DNA of 64,000 nt from Coralloluteibacterium thermophilum (GCF_042654365.1 NZ_JBHSGG010000017.1:62001-126000); one strand, 5' to 3'; counted from the first letter of the stretch, positions 50,333-61,186 are shown. The notes: generated by a model from the letters alone, not told the origin. A program made the numbers and translations.

Positions 50333-52042
50333 TCAGGCCGCCTCTGTCTCCGTTTCCTCCTTCCTCGACGGAAGCCGGCCTTCGAGCACCTCTTCCGCCG
50401 TGGCGCGGTGGTTCTTCACCGAGCTGGTCCACTGGCCCCAGACGTCGGGGTCGATGGTGTCGCCGTTGTTGCCGAGGTTTTCGAGGCGCTTCTGGTCCTC
50501 CTCGGTGAGCACCTGGCCCTTGAGCGGCTCGAGGTGGCGCACGTCGTCCGCGCTCATGCCGAGCTTCTCCGCCACGCCCTGGCCGTACTGGTCGTGGACC
50601 AGGAAGAAGTGCCACAGCATGCGCTCCTGCACGTCGCGTTCGCAGGCGGAGAGCAGGGTGCCCATGTTGTGGATCAGGTCCTCGCGCTCCCAGTCCATCA
50701 TGGTGTTGAAGCGGCCGCGCGCCTGGACGTAGTCGTTGCGGCGCTCGATCACGCTGCGGGTCAGCGCGCCGCGGATCTCCGGCGGGTTGTTCGGTCCCAT
50801 GTCCGGCGCCTCGTGCAGCCCGTTGTGGATGGACGGCTCGAAGTTGATGTGCGGGTTCTGGCCCGGCGCCAGGTCCACGCCGTAGGACATCTGGCCGCCG
50901 CGCAGGTTGGTCTGCACGCGCTTGACGCCCTTGGGCTGGTTGACCGGCAGTTGCAGGTAGTTCGAGCCCACCCGGTAGCGCTGGGTGTCGGAGTAGGAGA
51001 AGGTGCGGCCGACCAGCATCTTGTCGTCGGAGAAGTCGAGCCCGTCCACCAGCACGCCGGTGCCCATGGCGATCTGCTCGTTCTCGTTGTGGTGGTCCTC
51101 GACGTTGCGGTTGAGCGTCATCACGCCGACGTGGCGCAGCGGGAAGTCCTTCTCCGGCCAGATCTTGGTGTCGTCCAGCGGGTCCCAGTCCAGCTCGGGG
51201 TGCTCGTGGTCCTCCATGATCTGCACGTACATGTCCCACTGCGGGTAGTCGCCGCGTTCGATGGCCTCGTACAGGTCCTTCGACGCGGAACCGAGGTCCT
51301 GGCCCTGCACCTTGGCGGCCTCGTCCGCGGTGAGGCTGGCGATGCCGCAGCGCGGGTGGAAGTGGTACTTCACCAGCACGGTCTGCCCTTTCGCGTTGAC
51401 CATCTTGTAGGTGTTCACGCCAAAGCCTTCCATGTGCCGGTAGCTCGCCGGGATGCCGCGCGGGCTGAACAGGTGGGTCAGCATGTGCATCGACTCCGGC
51501 GTCTGGCTCATGAAGTCGAAGATGCGGTTGGGCTCCTGGCGGAAAGTGACAGGATCCGGCTTGAGCGAATGGATCACGTCGGGGAACTTGATCGCGTCGC
51601 GGATGAAGAACACCGCGAGGTTGTTGCCGACCAGGTCCCAGTTCCCGTCCTCGGTGTAGAACTTCACCGCGAAGCCGCGCGGGTCGCGGGCGACCTCGGA
51701 GGAGTCGCGCCCGCCGATAACGGTGGAGAAGCGGATCGCCAGCGGCGTCTTCTTGCCGGCCTGGGAGAAGATCTTCGCGCGGGTGTACGTCGCAGCGGGC
51801 TCGTCGCCGATCTTCCCGGTGGCCTCGAACTCGCCGTAACAGACGAAGCCCCGCGCATGCACCACCCGCTCCGGGATGCGCTCGCGGTCGAAGTGGCTGA
51901 TCTTCTCCAGGAACTGGTAGTTCTCCAGCGTTGCGGGGCCGCGGCTGCCGACCGTGCGCTGCGACTGGTTGTTGCAGATGGGGTGGCCCTGGCGGTTGGT
52001 CAGCACGCGCTCGCCGGGGGCGTTGTCCTTGGAGTCTTTCAT
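50333..52042 (-). CDS. Monofunctional heme catalase
   Basis: H2O2-degrading catalase of 569 residues. Distal His62 in ERVVHARGFVCYGEFE, distal Asn in LVGNNLAVFF, and the proximal heme-ligand Tyr in FSYSDTQRYRVG. No signal peptide. The C-terminal part after about residue 495 (GMSADDVRHLEPLKGQVLTE onward) is a longer tail than in typical 480-505-residue small-subunit catalases but lacks a large-subunit flavodoxin-like domain. The start at 52042 has a GGGAGGAGC site. An A7 tract about 80 bases upstream may be part of its own promoter. The ankyrin gene precedes it by 90 bases. Confidence 0.95.
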   Translation of the reverse strand: MKDSKDNAPGERVLTNRQGHPICNNQSQRTVGSRGPATLENYQFLEKISHFDRERIPERVVHARGFVCYGEFEATGKIGDEPAATYTRAKIFSQAGKKTPLAIRFSTVIGGRDSSEVARDPRGFAVKFYTEDGNWDLVGNNLAVFFIRDAIKFPDVIHSLKPDPVTFRQEPNRIFDFMSQTPESMHMLTHLFSPRGIPASYRHMEGFGVNTYKMVNAKGQTVLVKYHFHPRCGIASLTADEAAKVQGQDLGSASKDLYEAIERGDYPQWDMYVQIMEDHEHPELDWDPLDDTKIWPEKDFPLRHVGVMTLNRNVEDHHNENEQIAMGTGVLVDGLDFSDDKMLVGRTFSYSDTQRYRVGSNYLQLPVNQPKGVKRVQTNLRGGQMSYGVDLAPGQNPHINFEPSIHNGLHEAPDMGPNNPPEIRGALTRSVIERRNDYVQARGRFNTMMDWEREDLIHNMGTLLSACERDVQERMLWHFFLVHDQYGQGVAEKLGMSADDVRHLEPLKGQVLTEEDQKRLENLGNNGDTIDPDVWGQWTSSVKNHRATAEEVLEGRLPSRKEETETEAA

Positions 52043-52132
52043 GGTCCTGCTCCTCCCTGCCGTCTGGTTGGGTCGGGCCAGCATCCGTCATGTCGCGTGC
52101 ACGCGGCGGCACGTTTCCATGATTTTTTTCGA

Positions 52133-52642
52133 TCACTCCGATAGGCGGGCCGCGGCTGCCTGCGCGCCCATCCCCAGCGCGAGGTCGAGGGGGCGGGCGC
52201 CGTCGTCCGTGGCGAGGCCCGGGTCCGCGCCGTGCGCCAGGAGGAGTTCGAGCACTGCGGTCCGGTCGAACATGGCGGCCAGCATCAGCGCCGTCCGGCC
52301 GCCCGGCATCCGCGCATCCACCGCCGCTCCGCCCTCGAGCAGGGCCCGCGCGACCTCGGCGTCGCCCTTGAAGGCAGCGGCGCCCAGCGGGGTCTGGCCG
52401 CGGTCGTTGGCGAGCTCCGGGTCGGCGCCGTGCCGCAGCAGCAGGCGCACCAGGTCGGCGTGGCCGTGATAGGCGGCGAGCATCAACAGGCTGTCGCCCT
52501 TGCCGTCGCGCAGGTTGGGCACGAGCCCCATGCCGAGCAGGCGCTCCAGCGGAGCGTGCTCGCCGCTGCGCACCAGGTGGAACAGCGCCTGGACCTTGGC
52601 GTGGGTCTCGTCGTCGAGGTGCGGCGGTGAGGGGCTGCTCAC
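52133..52642 (-). CDS. Ankyrin repeat protein next to catalase
   Basis: A 169-residue protein with four ankyrin repeats: GDSLLMLAAYHGHADLVRLLLRHGADP is typical, given here by its parts DSLLMLAAYHGHADLVRL and LLRHGADPELAND. I choose the GTG at 52642 because GGAGG sits 5 bases before it; an ATG at 52654 would contain that site and add four residues. No signal peptide. In Pseudomonas aeruginosa the ankyrin protein AnkB supports the catalase KatB, so this pair suggests a similar helper role, here with the ankyrin gene upstream. Confidence 0.85.
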   Translation of the reverse strand: MSSPSPPHLDDETHAKVQALFHLVRSGEHAPLERLLGMGLVPNLRDGKGDSLLMLAAYHGHADLVRLLLRHGADPELANDRGQTPLGAAAFKGDAEVARALLEGGAAVDARMPGGRTALMLAAMFDRTAVLELLLAHGADPGLATDDGARPLDLALGMGAQAAAARLSE

Positions 52643-52773
52643 ATGTGCCTCCATGGCGTCGGAATGGCGTGGCGCGCGTTCGCCCGGCTGCGTACTCGTA
52701 GCGCTGCCCGCGAGACGGCGGCGTCGACAGCGCCTAGGATGCACGCCTTCATGGATGCAGGGGAGAGGAAGGG

Positions 52774-54762
52774 ATGAGGGGAGTGCTGTGGTTGTTGGCC
52801 GGGCTCGTGCTGGGGAGCGCGGCGGCCGCGGAGCAGGACGCGGCGCCGCCGGCGCTGGAGGCGTTCCTGGCCAAGGACGTGTTCGAGACGATCAAGCTGT
52901 CGCCGACGGGCCGCTACTATGCGGTCTCGCAGCCCTCCGACGACCACGGCACCGTGCTTGTGGTCTACCTGACGGAGACACGGCGACCGCATGGGGCCTT
53001 CTCGCTCGGCGAAACGTTCCACGTCGCCGACTTCTGGTGGGCGAACGACGAGCGCCTGGTCGTTTCGGGAGGCGAATCCAGCGGCAGTCTCGAACAGCCG
53101 GTGCCGACGGGGGAGCTGTTCGCCGTCAACGCGGATGGGAGCGGGGCGAGCAATCTGTTCGGCTATCGCGCCAGCCAGGGGCAGCAGGTCGGGAGCAACA
53201 TCCCCAGGCGGCAGGCCGCCTATGCCTCGGCATTCGTGATCGATCCGCTGCCCGACGTGCCGGACGAGGTCCTGATCGCGGTGTGGCCCTGGCAGGAGCG
53301 TGGCGCGCGCTCCGATCCGTATACGCAGGTCGAGCGGCTCAACATCCACAACGGTCGTCGGCAGCGCGTGGCGCGGGCGCCGGTGCAGAGGGCGTCCTTC
53401 GTCGCCGACCAGCGAGGCGAGGTGCGACTGGCCGTCGGGGCAGGCGCCGACAACAACACCCGCACCTACTACCGCGACCGCCGCGGCAGCGACTGGCAGT
53501 TGATCAACGACGAAGCGGCGTCCGGCGTCGGCGTGTATCCGCTCGGCTTCGACGTCGGCGGCCGCCACGCCTACCTGCAGGTCGAGATGGAGAGCGGGCC
53601 CGACGCCATCGAGCGCCTGGACACCGAGACGGGACTGCGTACGCAGGTGCTCCGCCACGAGGCCTCCGATCCGCGTAGCCTGATCTGGTCTCCGGATGGG
53701 CGGACCCTGCTGGGTGCCCGCTTCGAGGCGGGGCACCCCGAGTCGCGCTACTTCGACCCGGAACACCCCGATGCCCGCCTGGTGCGCTCGCTGGAGGCGG
53801 CCTTCGAGGGCCACACCGTGGTCCTCTCCAGCTTCACCCGCGATGGCGCGACCGGCCTGCTCTACACGGAGTCGGACCGCAGCCCTGGCGACTACTACTT
53901 CTTCGACGCGGAGCGGAAGAGCGCCGACTTCTTCCTCTCGCGACGAGCGGGGATCGACCCGCGGCGGATGGGCGAGCGTCGGCCGGTCGCCATCACCGCC
54001 CGCGACGGCCTCCTGCTGCACGGGTATCTGACGCTTCCTGCAGGCAGCGACGGCCGGAACCTGCCTCTGATCGTGAATCCCCACGGCGGGCCCTTCACGA
54101 TCGTCGACACCTGGGCCTTCGACCTCGAGCCGCAGTTGCTGGCGGCGCAGGGATACGCGGTGCTGCAGGTCAACTTCCGCGGCTCTGGTGGCTACGGCCG
54201 TGGTTTCGTCCGCGCGGGCTTCCAGCAGTGGGGCCGGGCGATGCAGGACGACCTCACCGACGCGACCCGCTGGGCGGTGGACCAGGGCGTGGCGGATCCC
54301 GCGCGCACCTGCATCTATGGCGGCAGCTACGGCGCCTACGCCGCCCTGATGGGCGTCGCGAAGGAACCCGGCCTCTACCGTTGCGCCGTGGGCTACGTGG
54401 GCGTCTACGATCTCGCCCTGATGCACCGGCGCGGCGACATTCCGCAGCGTCGCTCCGGTCGGACCTTCCTCCGCGACGCCCTCGGGAGCCAGGACCTCGC
54501 CGCACATTCGCCGACACGGCTGGCGGATCGCATCCGCGTGCCTGTATTCCTGGCCGCCGGCGGTGCCGACAAGCGTGCTCCCGTGGACCACACGGAAGCG
54601 ATGGCGCGCGCGCTCGAGGAGGCGGGGGTGCCGGTGGAGACCTTGATCTACCGCACGGAAGGTCACGGCTTCTACGGGCGCGAGAACCGGCTCGAGTACT
54701 ACCGTCGTCTGCTGGACTTCTTCGACGCCCACATCGGCGAGACGCGGACGGCCGCACGCTGA
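52774..54762 (+). CDS. Exported S9 family serine peptidase
   Basis: A 662-residue prolyl-oligopeptidase-family enzyme with a signal peptide (about 1-19, GSAAAAEQ). An N-terminal beta-propeller (about 30-390) gates a C-terminal alpha/beta hydrolase. Catalytic Ser in CIYGGSYGAYAAL, Asp in AAGGADKRAPVDH, His in RTEGHGFYGREN. The typical NPHGGPFTIVDTW oxyanion segment is present. The start has a GGGGAGAGGAAGGG site. Likely an aminopeptidase/dipeptidyl peptidase acting in the periplasm. The neighbouring S9 gene is a different subfamily, not a recent duplicate. Confidence 0.9.
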   Translation: MRGVLWLLAGLVLGSAAAAEQDAAPPALEAFLAKDVFETIKLSPTGRYYAVSQPSDDHGTVLVVYLTETRRPHGAFSLGETFHVADFWWANDERLVVSGGESSGSLEQPVPTGELFAVNADGSGASNLFGYRASQGQQVGSNIPRRQAAYASAFVIDPLPDVPDEVLIAVWPWQERGARSDPYTQVERLNIHNGRRQRVARAPVQRASFVADQRGEVRLAVGAGADNNTRTYYRDRRGSDWQLINDEAASGVGVYPLGFDVGGRHAYLQVEMESGPDAIERLDTETGLRTQVLRHEASDPRSLIWSPDGRTLLGARFEAGHPESRYFDPEHPDARLVRSLEAAFEGHTVVLSSFTRDGATGLLYTESDRSPGDYYFFDAERKSADFFLSRRAGIDPRRMGERRPVAITARDGLLLHGYLTLPAGSDGRNLPLIVNPHGGPFTIVDTWAFDLEPQLLAAQGYAVLQVNFRGSGGYGRGFVRAGFQQWGRAMQDDLTDATRWAVDQGVADPARTCIYGGSYGAYAALMGVAKEPGLYRCAVGYVGVYDLALMHRRGDIPQRRSGRTFLRDALGSQDLAAHSPTRLADRIRVPVFLAAGGADKRAPVDHTEAMARALEEAGVPVETLIYRTEGHGFYGRENRLEYYRRLLDFFDAHIGETRTAAR

Positions 54763-54871
54763 GCGGGACGGCGGCTGCGGCGTTGCCGCGGCCGTCTCCG
54801 CCCGCCGCTTTGCGCCCGCGCGCGGCGCTCGCCTACCATCCGGCGACTTTTCGTCCGACCGGAGTGCGTCG

Positions 54872-56935
<2,064 letters not shown>

Positions 56936-56942
56936 GCGCGGT

Positions 56943-56990
56943 CCCGACCGGCCGGGGCATTCGACTTTGGTCGAAACCGCCCCGGTCGGG
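56943..56990. terminator. Long hairpin between the S9 peptidase gene and cstA
   Basis: The left arm CCCGACCGG-CC-GGGGC-A-TTCGAC, loop TTTG, and right arm GTCGAA-ACC-GCCCCGGTCGGG form a long interrupted stem with an inner TTCGAC/GTCGAA and outer CCCGACC/GGTCGGG. It begins 8 bases after the S9 stop and ends 80 bases before the cstA start. It could terminate the peptidase transcript or act as a leader structure of cstA. Confidence 0.6.
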
Positions 56991-57069
56991 AGTTCCTTTC
57001 ACGCGGCGGTGCGACCATGCTGCCGGATCATCTCGAGGGCGGCGCGGCCGCGGCAGGGGAGCAGATTCC

Positions 57070-58752
57070 ATGAACTCGATCGTCCTGATGATCGTCGGCC
57101 TGGCGGCGATGTCGGCCGGCTATCTCTTCTATTCGAAGTACATCGGCCAGCGGATCTACCGCCTCGACGCGAGCTTCCGCACGCCCGCGCACGAGTTCAA
57201 CGACGGCGTGGACTACGTCCCGACCAACAAGTTCGTGCTCTGGGGCCACCACTTCACGTCGGTGGCGGGCGCCGCCCCCATCGTCGGCCCGGCGATCGCC
57301 GTGATCTGGGGCTGGGGCCCCGCCTTCCTGTGGGTGACCCTGGGCACCATCTTCTTCGCCGGCGTGCACGACTTCGGCGCGCTGTGGGCGAGCGCCCGCA
57401 ACAAGGGCAAGTCGATCGGCATCCTCGCAGGCAGCGTGATCGGCGCGCGCGGGCGCAACCTGTTCCTGGTGGTGATCTTCCTGCTGCTGCTGATGGTCAA
57501 CGCCGCCTTCGCGGTGGTGATCTCCAACCTGCTGGTCTCCACCCCCACCTCGGTGATCCCGACCTGGGGCGCCATCCTCGTGGCGCTGGTGATCGGCCAG
57601 CTGTTCTACCGCTTCAAGGTCGGCCTGCTGTGGCCGTCGGTGGTGGGCGTGATCGTGCTGTACGCGCTCATCATCGTGGGCAACTCCTACCCGGTCGTGC
57701 TGCCGGAGAGCATCCTCGGCCTCAGCCCGCGCTCGTTCTGGATCCTCCTGCTGTTCACCTACGCCGGCATCGCCTCCCTCCTGCCGGTCTGGGTGCTGCT
57801 GCAGCCGCGCGACTACATCAACGGCCTGCAGCTCTTCGTGGGCCTCGGCCTGCTCTACGTCGCGGTGCTGATCGCCTCGCCCGACGTGGTCGCGCCGGCG
57901 TTCAACGACGCGGTGCCCGAAGGCACGCCGTCGCTCGTTCCGCTGCTGTTCGTGACCATCGCCTGCGGCGCCATCTCCGGCTTCCACGGCCTCGTCGCCT
58001 CGGGCACGACCTCGAAGCAGCTCGACAAGGAGACCGACGCGCGCTTCGTCGGCTACTTCGGCGCCGTCGGCGAGGGCATGCTGTCGCTGGCGACCATCAT
58101 CTGCTGCACCGCGGGCTTCGCCACCCTGGTGGACTGGCAGGCGGTCTACACGCAGTTCGGCGGGGGCGGCGTCAACGCCTTCGTGGCGGGCGGCGACGCC
58201 ATCCTGGTGGCCGGCCTGGGCCTGCCCGCCGACCTCGGCGCGACCATCCTGGCGACCATGGCCATCCTGTTCGCCGCGACCACCATGGACACCGGCCTGC
58301 GCCTGCAGCGCTACGTGGTGCAGGAGGCGGGCGAGCTCGCCGGCTGGAAGATCAACGGCGTGGTGGGCACCCTCATCGCCCTGGGCATCTGCCTGGCGCT
58401 GGCCTTCGGCGTGGGCGAGGGCGGTACCGGCGGCATGATCATCTGGCCGCTGTTCGGCACCACCAACCAGCTGCTCGCCGGCCTGACCCTGTCGATCATC
58501 GCGGTGATCCTCATCAAGCTGCGCCGCCCGGTGTGGATGGTCGTGATCCCGCTGGCCTTCCTGCTGACGATGTCGATCATCGCCCTGGTCGTGCAGCTCG
58601 GCGAGTTCTACCGGCAGGAGAACTGGCTCCTGCTGGTCATGGACGTCGTGATCCTGGTCGCGGCCCTGTGGGTCGCGCTGGAGGCCGCCATCGCCATGCG
58701 CCGCAGCAGGCGTGCCGACGCGGCGCCGTTCAAGGACGAGACCTACGGCTGA
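57070..58752 (+). CDS. Carbon starvation CstA family transporter
   Basis: Large inner-membrane transporter of 560 residues with about 15-16 helices. Family blocks: FNDGVDYVPTNKFVLWGHHF, GAAPIVGPAIAVIWGWGPA, SGFHGLVASGTTSKQLDKE and TTMDTGLRLQRYVVQE. It is of the shorter type, well below the roughly 700 residues of E. coli CstA. Relatives carry pyruvate or peptides. The ATG has a GGGGAG site 8 bases before. It is followed after 6 bases by the CC-terminal protein gene. Confidence 0.93.
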   Translation: MNSIVLMIVGLAAMSAGYLFYSKYIGQRIYRLDASFRTPAHEFNDGVDYVPTNKFVLWGHHFTSVAGAAPIVGPAIAVIWGWGPAFLWVTLGTIFFAGVHDFGALWASARNKGKSIGILAGSVIGARGRNLFLVVIFLLLLMVNAAFAVVISNLLVSTPTSVIPTWGAILVALVIGQLFYRFKVGLLWPSVVGVIVLYALIIVGNSYPVVLPESILGLSPRSFWILLLFTYAGIASLLPVWVLLQPRDYINGLQLFVGLGLLYVAVLIASPDVVAPAFNDAVPEGTPSLVPLLFVTIACGAISGFHGLVASGTTSKQLDKETDARFVGYFGAVGEGMLSLATIICCTAGFATLVDWQAVYTQFGGGGVNAFVAGGDAILVAGLGLPADLGATILATMAILFAATTMDTGLRLQRYVVQEAGELAGWKINGVVGTLIALGICLALAFGVGEGGTGGMIIWPLFGTTNQLLAGLTLSIIAVILIKLRRPVWMVVIPLAFLLTMSIIALVVQLGEFYRQENWLLLVMDVVILVAALWVALEAAIAMRRSRRADAAPFKDETYG

Positions 58753-58758
58753 CCGACG

Positions 58759-59028
58759 ATGGGCGCGCACGAGTCCTCGTGGCTGGCCCGCCTGCAGGCG
58801 GGCCTCGCGGAGTTCTACGCCGCGCCCTACCGGCGTACCTTCGCGCGCGCGCAGCGCGACGAGGACGACCTGTTCATGCTGCTGGTCTACTCCGAGGCGC
58901 TGGGCGTGCCGAACCCGGCCGCCTTCTACACCCTCGAACTCATGCCGGTGATGTACGAGCGCTTCCACGACTGGCACCGCCGCATGGGCATGGAGCGCTC
59001 GCCGCTGGACCACATCGGATGCTGCTAG
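58759..59028 (+). CDS. Small CstA-associated protein ending in Cys-Cys
   Basis: An 89-residue soluble helical protein. Its only two cysteines are the last two residues (DHIGCC-stop). The middle contains DEDDLFMLLVYSEALGVPNP and AFYTLELMPVMYERFHDWHRR. I recall such proteins under the informal name cory-CC-star, found between cstA and an ArsA-type gene. The TGC TGC codons physically overlap the ATG start of the next gene, so the C-terminal pair and the start of the ATPase are locked together. Possible role: a partner of CstA bearing a thiol or lipid/metal-binding tail. Confidence 0.82.
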   Translation: MGAHESSWLARLQAGLAEFYAAPYRRTFARAQRDEDDLFMLLVYSEALGVPNPAAFYTLELMPVMYERFHDWHRRMGMERSPLDHIGCC

Positions 59029-60017
59029 AGCTCGCCGCCTCGCGCCGCGTGCTGTTCTTCGGCGGCAAGGGCGGCGTGGGCAAGACCACGGTCGCGGCCG
59101 CCGTGGCGCTGGCCGCGGCCGACGCCGGGCGCCGCGTCCTGCTGGTCTCCACCGACCCGGCGCACAACCTGGGGCATCTCTGGGAGCGCCCGGTGGGCCC
59201 GGAGCCGGTCCGCGTCGCGCCGGGCCTCGATGCGCTGGAGATCGATCCGGAACGGAGCGTGGACAGGCACCTGTCCGAGGTCGAGGACGCGCTGCGGCGG
59301 ATGATGCCGCGCGAGATGGGCGGCGAGATCGAGAAGCACATGGCGCTCTCGCGCGACGCCCCGGGGATGCACGAGGCCGCGCTGCTGGAGCGCATTGCGG
59401 AGACCGTCGAGACCGGCCTCGGCGGCTACGACCTGCTGGTGTTCGACACCGCCCCGTCCGGTCACACCGCCCGCCTGATGGCGCTGCCCGAACTCATCTC
59501 GGCCTGGACCGAGGGCATGCTGCACCGGCAGGAGCGCAGCGCCCGCTTCGGCGAGGCGCTGCGCAACTTCGGGCGCGACGAAGGCATGGGCGACCGCATC
59601 ATCGGCCGTGACCCGGACGCGCCGGTGCCGCCGGACGACCGGGTGGCCCGCATCCGCGGCATCCTGCACCGCCGCCGCCACCGCTTCGCCCATCTGCGCG
59701 AGACGATGACGGACGCGGAACGTACCGCCTTCGTCATCGTGCTCGCCGCAGAGCGCCTGCCGGTGCTGGAGACCATCGAGTTCGAGGCACAGCTCCGCCG
59801 TTCTGGGGTCCATGTCGGCGGCCTGGTGGTGAACAAGCGCGCGCCGGCCGACGCCGGCGACTTCCTCGCCCATCGCCGGGCGCAGGAGGCGCGCTACCTC
59901 GACATGCTCGCGGAGGCCCTTCCCGCCCTGCCGGTGCAGGAGATCCCGCTGCAGCCCGACGAGGTGGTGGGCGGCGAGGCCCTGCGGGGATTCGCGCGCG
60001 TGCTCGGCGTCTCCTAG
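59019..60017 (+). CDS. ArsA/Get3-family ATPase without cysteines
   Basis: Single-domain ATPase of 332 residues in the ArsA/Get3 family. Deviant Walker A GGKGGVGKTT at about 15-24 with the intermolecular Lys, the switch DPAHNLGHLWERP, and DTAPSGHTARLMALPEL. The protein has no cysteine at all, so it can neither bind arsenite like ArsA nor coordinate zinc like Get3. No arsenic genes are near. The start overlaps the CC-terminal gene by 10 bases, showing coupling; the trio is probably one system. Confidence 0.88.
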   Translation: MLLELAASRRVLFFGGKGGVGKTTVAAAVALAAADAGRRVLLVSTDPAHNLGHLWERPVGPEPVRVAPGLDALEIDPERSVDRHLSEVEDALRRMMPREMGGEIEKHMALSRDAPGMHEAALLERIAETVETGLGGYDLLVFDTAPSGHTARLMALPELISAWTEGMLHRQERSARFGEALRNFGRDEGMGDRIIGRDPDAPVPPDDRVARIRGILHRRRHRFAHLRETMTDAERTAFVIVLAAERLPVLETIEFEAQLRRSGVHVGGLVVNKRAPADAGDFLAHRRAQEARYLDMLAEALPALPVQEIPLQPDEVVGGEALRGFARVLGVS

Positions 60018-60034
60018 GCCCGGTCGGCGCCGGG

Positions 60035-60108
60035 GTCGCGGCTGAAGCCGCTCCTACCGGCCCCGGTCGGACGAGCCGCCCCCGTCGTGGCTGAAGCCGC
60101 TCCCACCG
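60035..60108. repeat. Two REP-like elements in direct orientation
   Basis: GTCGCGGCTGAAGCCGCTCC (60035-60054) and GTCGTGGCTGAAGCCGCTCC (60084-60103), each followed by T/C-ACCGGCC, lie as a direct tandem pair 49 bases apart. A third, weaker remnant (GAGCTGCTCCCAACGG) follows at about 60122. The pair lies between the convergent ATPase and corA genes. The single copy at 27886 has the same core. Confidence 0.8.
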
Positions 60109-60150
60109 GCCCGGGTCGAGGCGAGCTGCTCCCAACGGCGTGGCGCAGTC

Positions 60151-61143
60151 CTACAGCCAGCGGGCGCGGCGGAGCACGACGTACAGGCCGCCGGCGATGG
60201 CCACGGTGAGCGCGATCGCCACGGCGTAGGACCAGCGTCCGCCCAGTTCCGGCATGTGCTCGAAGTTCATGCCGTACCAGCTGGCGATGAGGGTCGGCAC
60301 CGCGGCCAGGGCGGCCCAGCCGGCGAGGCGCTTGACGATCTCGCCCTGCGCCACGGTGACCAGGGAGAGGTTCACGTTCATCGCCGCGGTGAGCATCTCG
60401 CGCTGCACGTCGATGGCGTCGTTCACGCGGACCACGTGGTCGTGCACGTCGCGGTAGTAGGGCCGGATCTCCCGGGGAATCATGTCCGCGTACGAGCGGC
60501 TCAGGGCCGAGACGATGTCGAGCAGCGGCGAGACGGCCATGCGTGTGCGGATCAGCTCGCGCTTGAGGCGGTACAGGCGCTTGATGGTCTCGTTGCGGTA
60601 GTTGGCCGAGAAGATCGCCCGTTCCAGGCGGTCGAGATCGTCCTGGTACTCCTGCACGATCGGCTGGAAGTTGTCCACGATGAAGTCCAGCACCGCGTAG
60701 GCGGCATACGCCGGCCCAAGGCCCAGCAGCCGCGGCTCGCGCTCGCAACGCGCCCGGACCGGCGCGTAGGAGAGGGAGGCGCCGTGGCGGACGGTGACCA
60801 GGAAGCGCCGCCCCACGAAGAGCTGGGTCTCGCCGAAACGCACGGCGTCGTCGATCCGCTGCACCGTGTGCACCGCGACGAACAGCGAGTCGCCGTAGGC
60901 CTCGATCTTCGGGCGCTGATGGGCCTTGTGCGCGTCCTCGACCGCGAGTTCGTGCAGGCCGAACTCCTCCTGCAGGCTCGCCAGCAGGTCGGCGCCCGGC
61001 TCGTAGAGGCCGAGCCAGACGAAGCTCCCGTCGTCGCTCGCCAGGGCGTCGCTGATGGATGCCACGGGGATGTCGCGGCGGCGGCCGTCGCGGTCGTAGA
61101 CGGCGCAGGTGACGACGCCGGCGGGAAGGGCGGAGCTGTCCAT
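60151..61143 (-). CDS. corA: Magnesium/cobalt transporter CorA
   Basis: Divalent-cation channel of 330 residues. Large N-terminal cytosolic domain, long stalk helix, and two C-terminal membrane helices with the signature YGMNFEHMPEL between them. I start at the ATG at 61143; an ATG at 61155 would add MMRG and cannot be ruled out. It is encoded leftward, after DUF4105, 43 bases downstream, so it may be read through from the ybeY-corC operon. Confidence 0.93.
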   Translation of the reverse strand: MDSSALPAGVVTCAVYDRDGRRRDIPVASISDALASDDGSFVWLGLYEPGADLLASLQEEFGLHELAVEDAHKAHQRPKIEAYGDSLFVAVHTVQRIDDAVRFGETQLFVGRRFLVTVRHGASLSYAPVRARCEREPRLLGLGPAYAAYAVLDFIVDNFQPIVQEYQDDLDRLERAIFSANYRNETIKRLYRLKRELIRTRMAVSPLLDIVSALSRSYADMIPREIRPYYRDVHDHVVRVNDAIDVQREMLTAAMNVNLSLVTVAQGEIVKRLAGWAALAAVPTLIASWYGMNFEHMPELGGRWSYAVAIALTVAIAGGLYVVLRRARWL

Positions 61144-61186
61144 GCCCCGCATCATCGCGCGGGCGGCGGCCCCGCGCCCAGCGGGC

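Noticed and set aside
50060..52144. A 694-codon open frame opposite the catalase
   Set aside because: Antisense shadow; the catalase frame has all catalytic residues and a good ribosome site.
59019..60017. Arsenic-resistance ATPase ArsA
   Set aside because: The protein has no cysteines, only one ATPase domain, and no arsB, arsR, arsC or arsD gene is near. It is coupled to cstA and a CC-ended protein.
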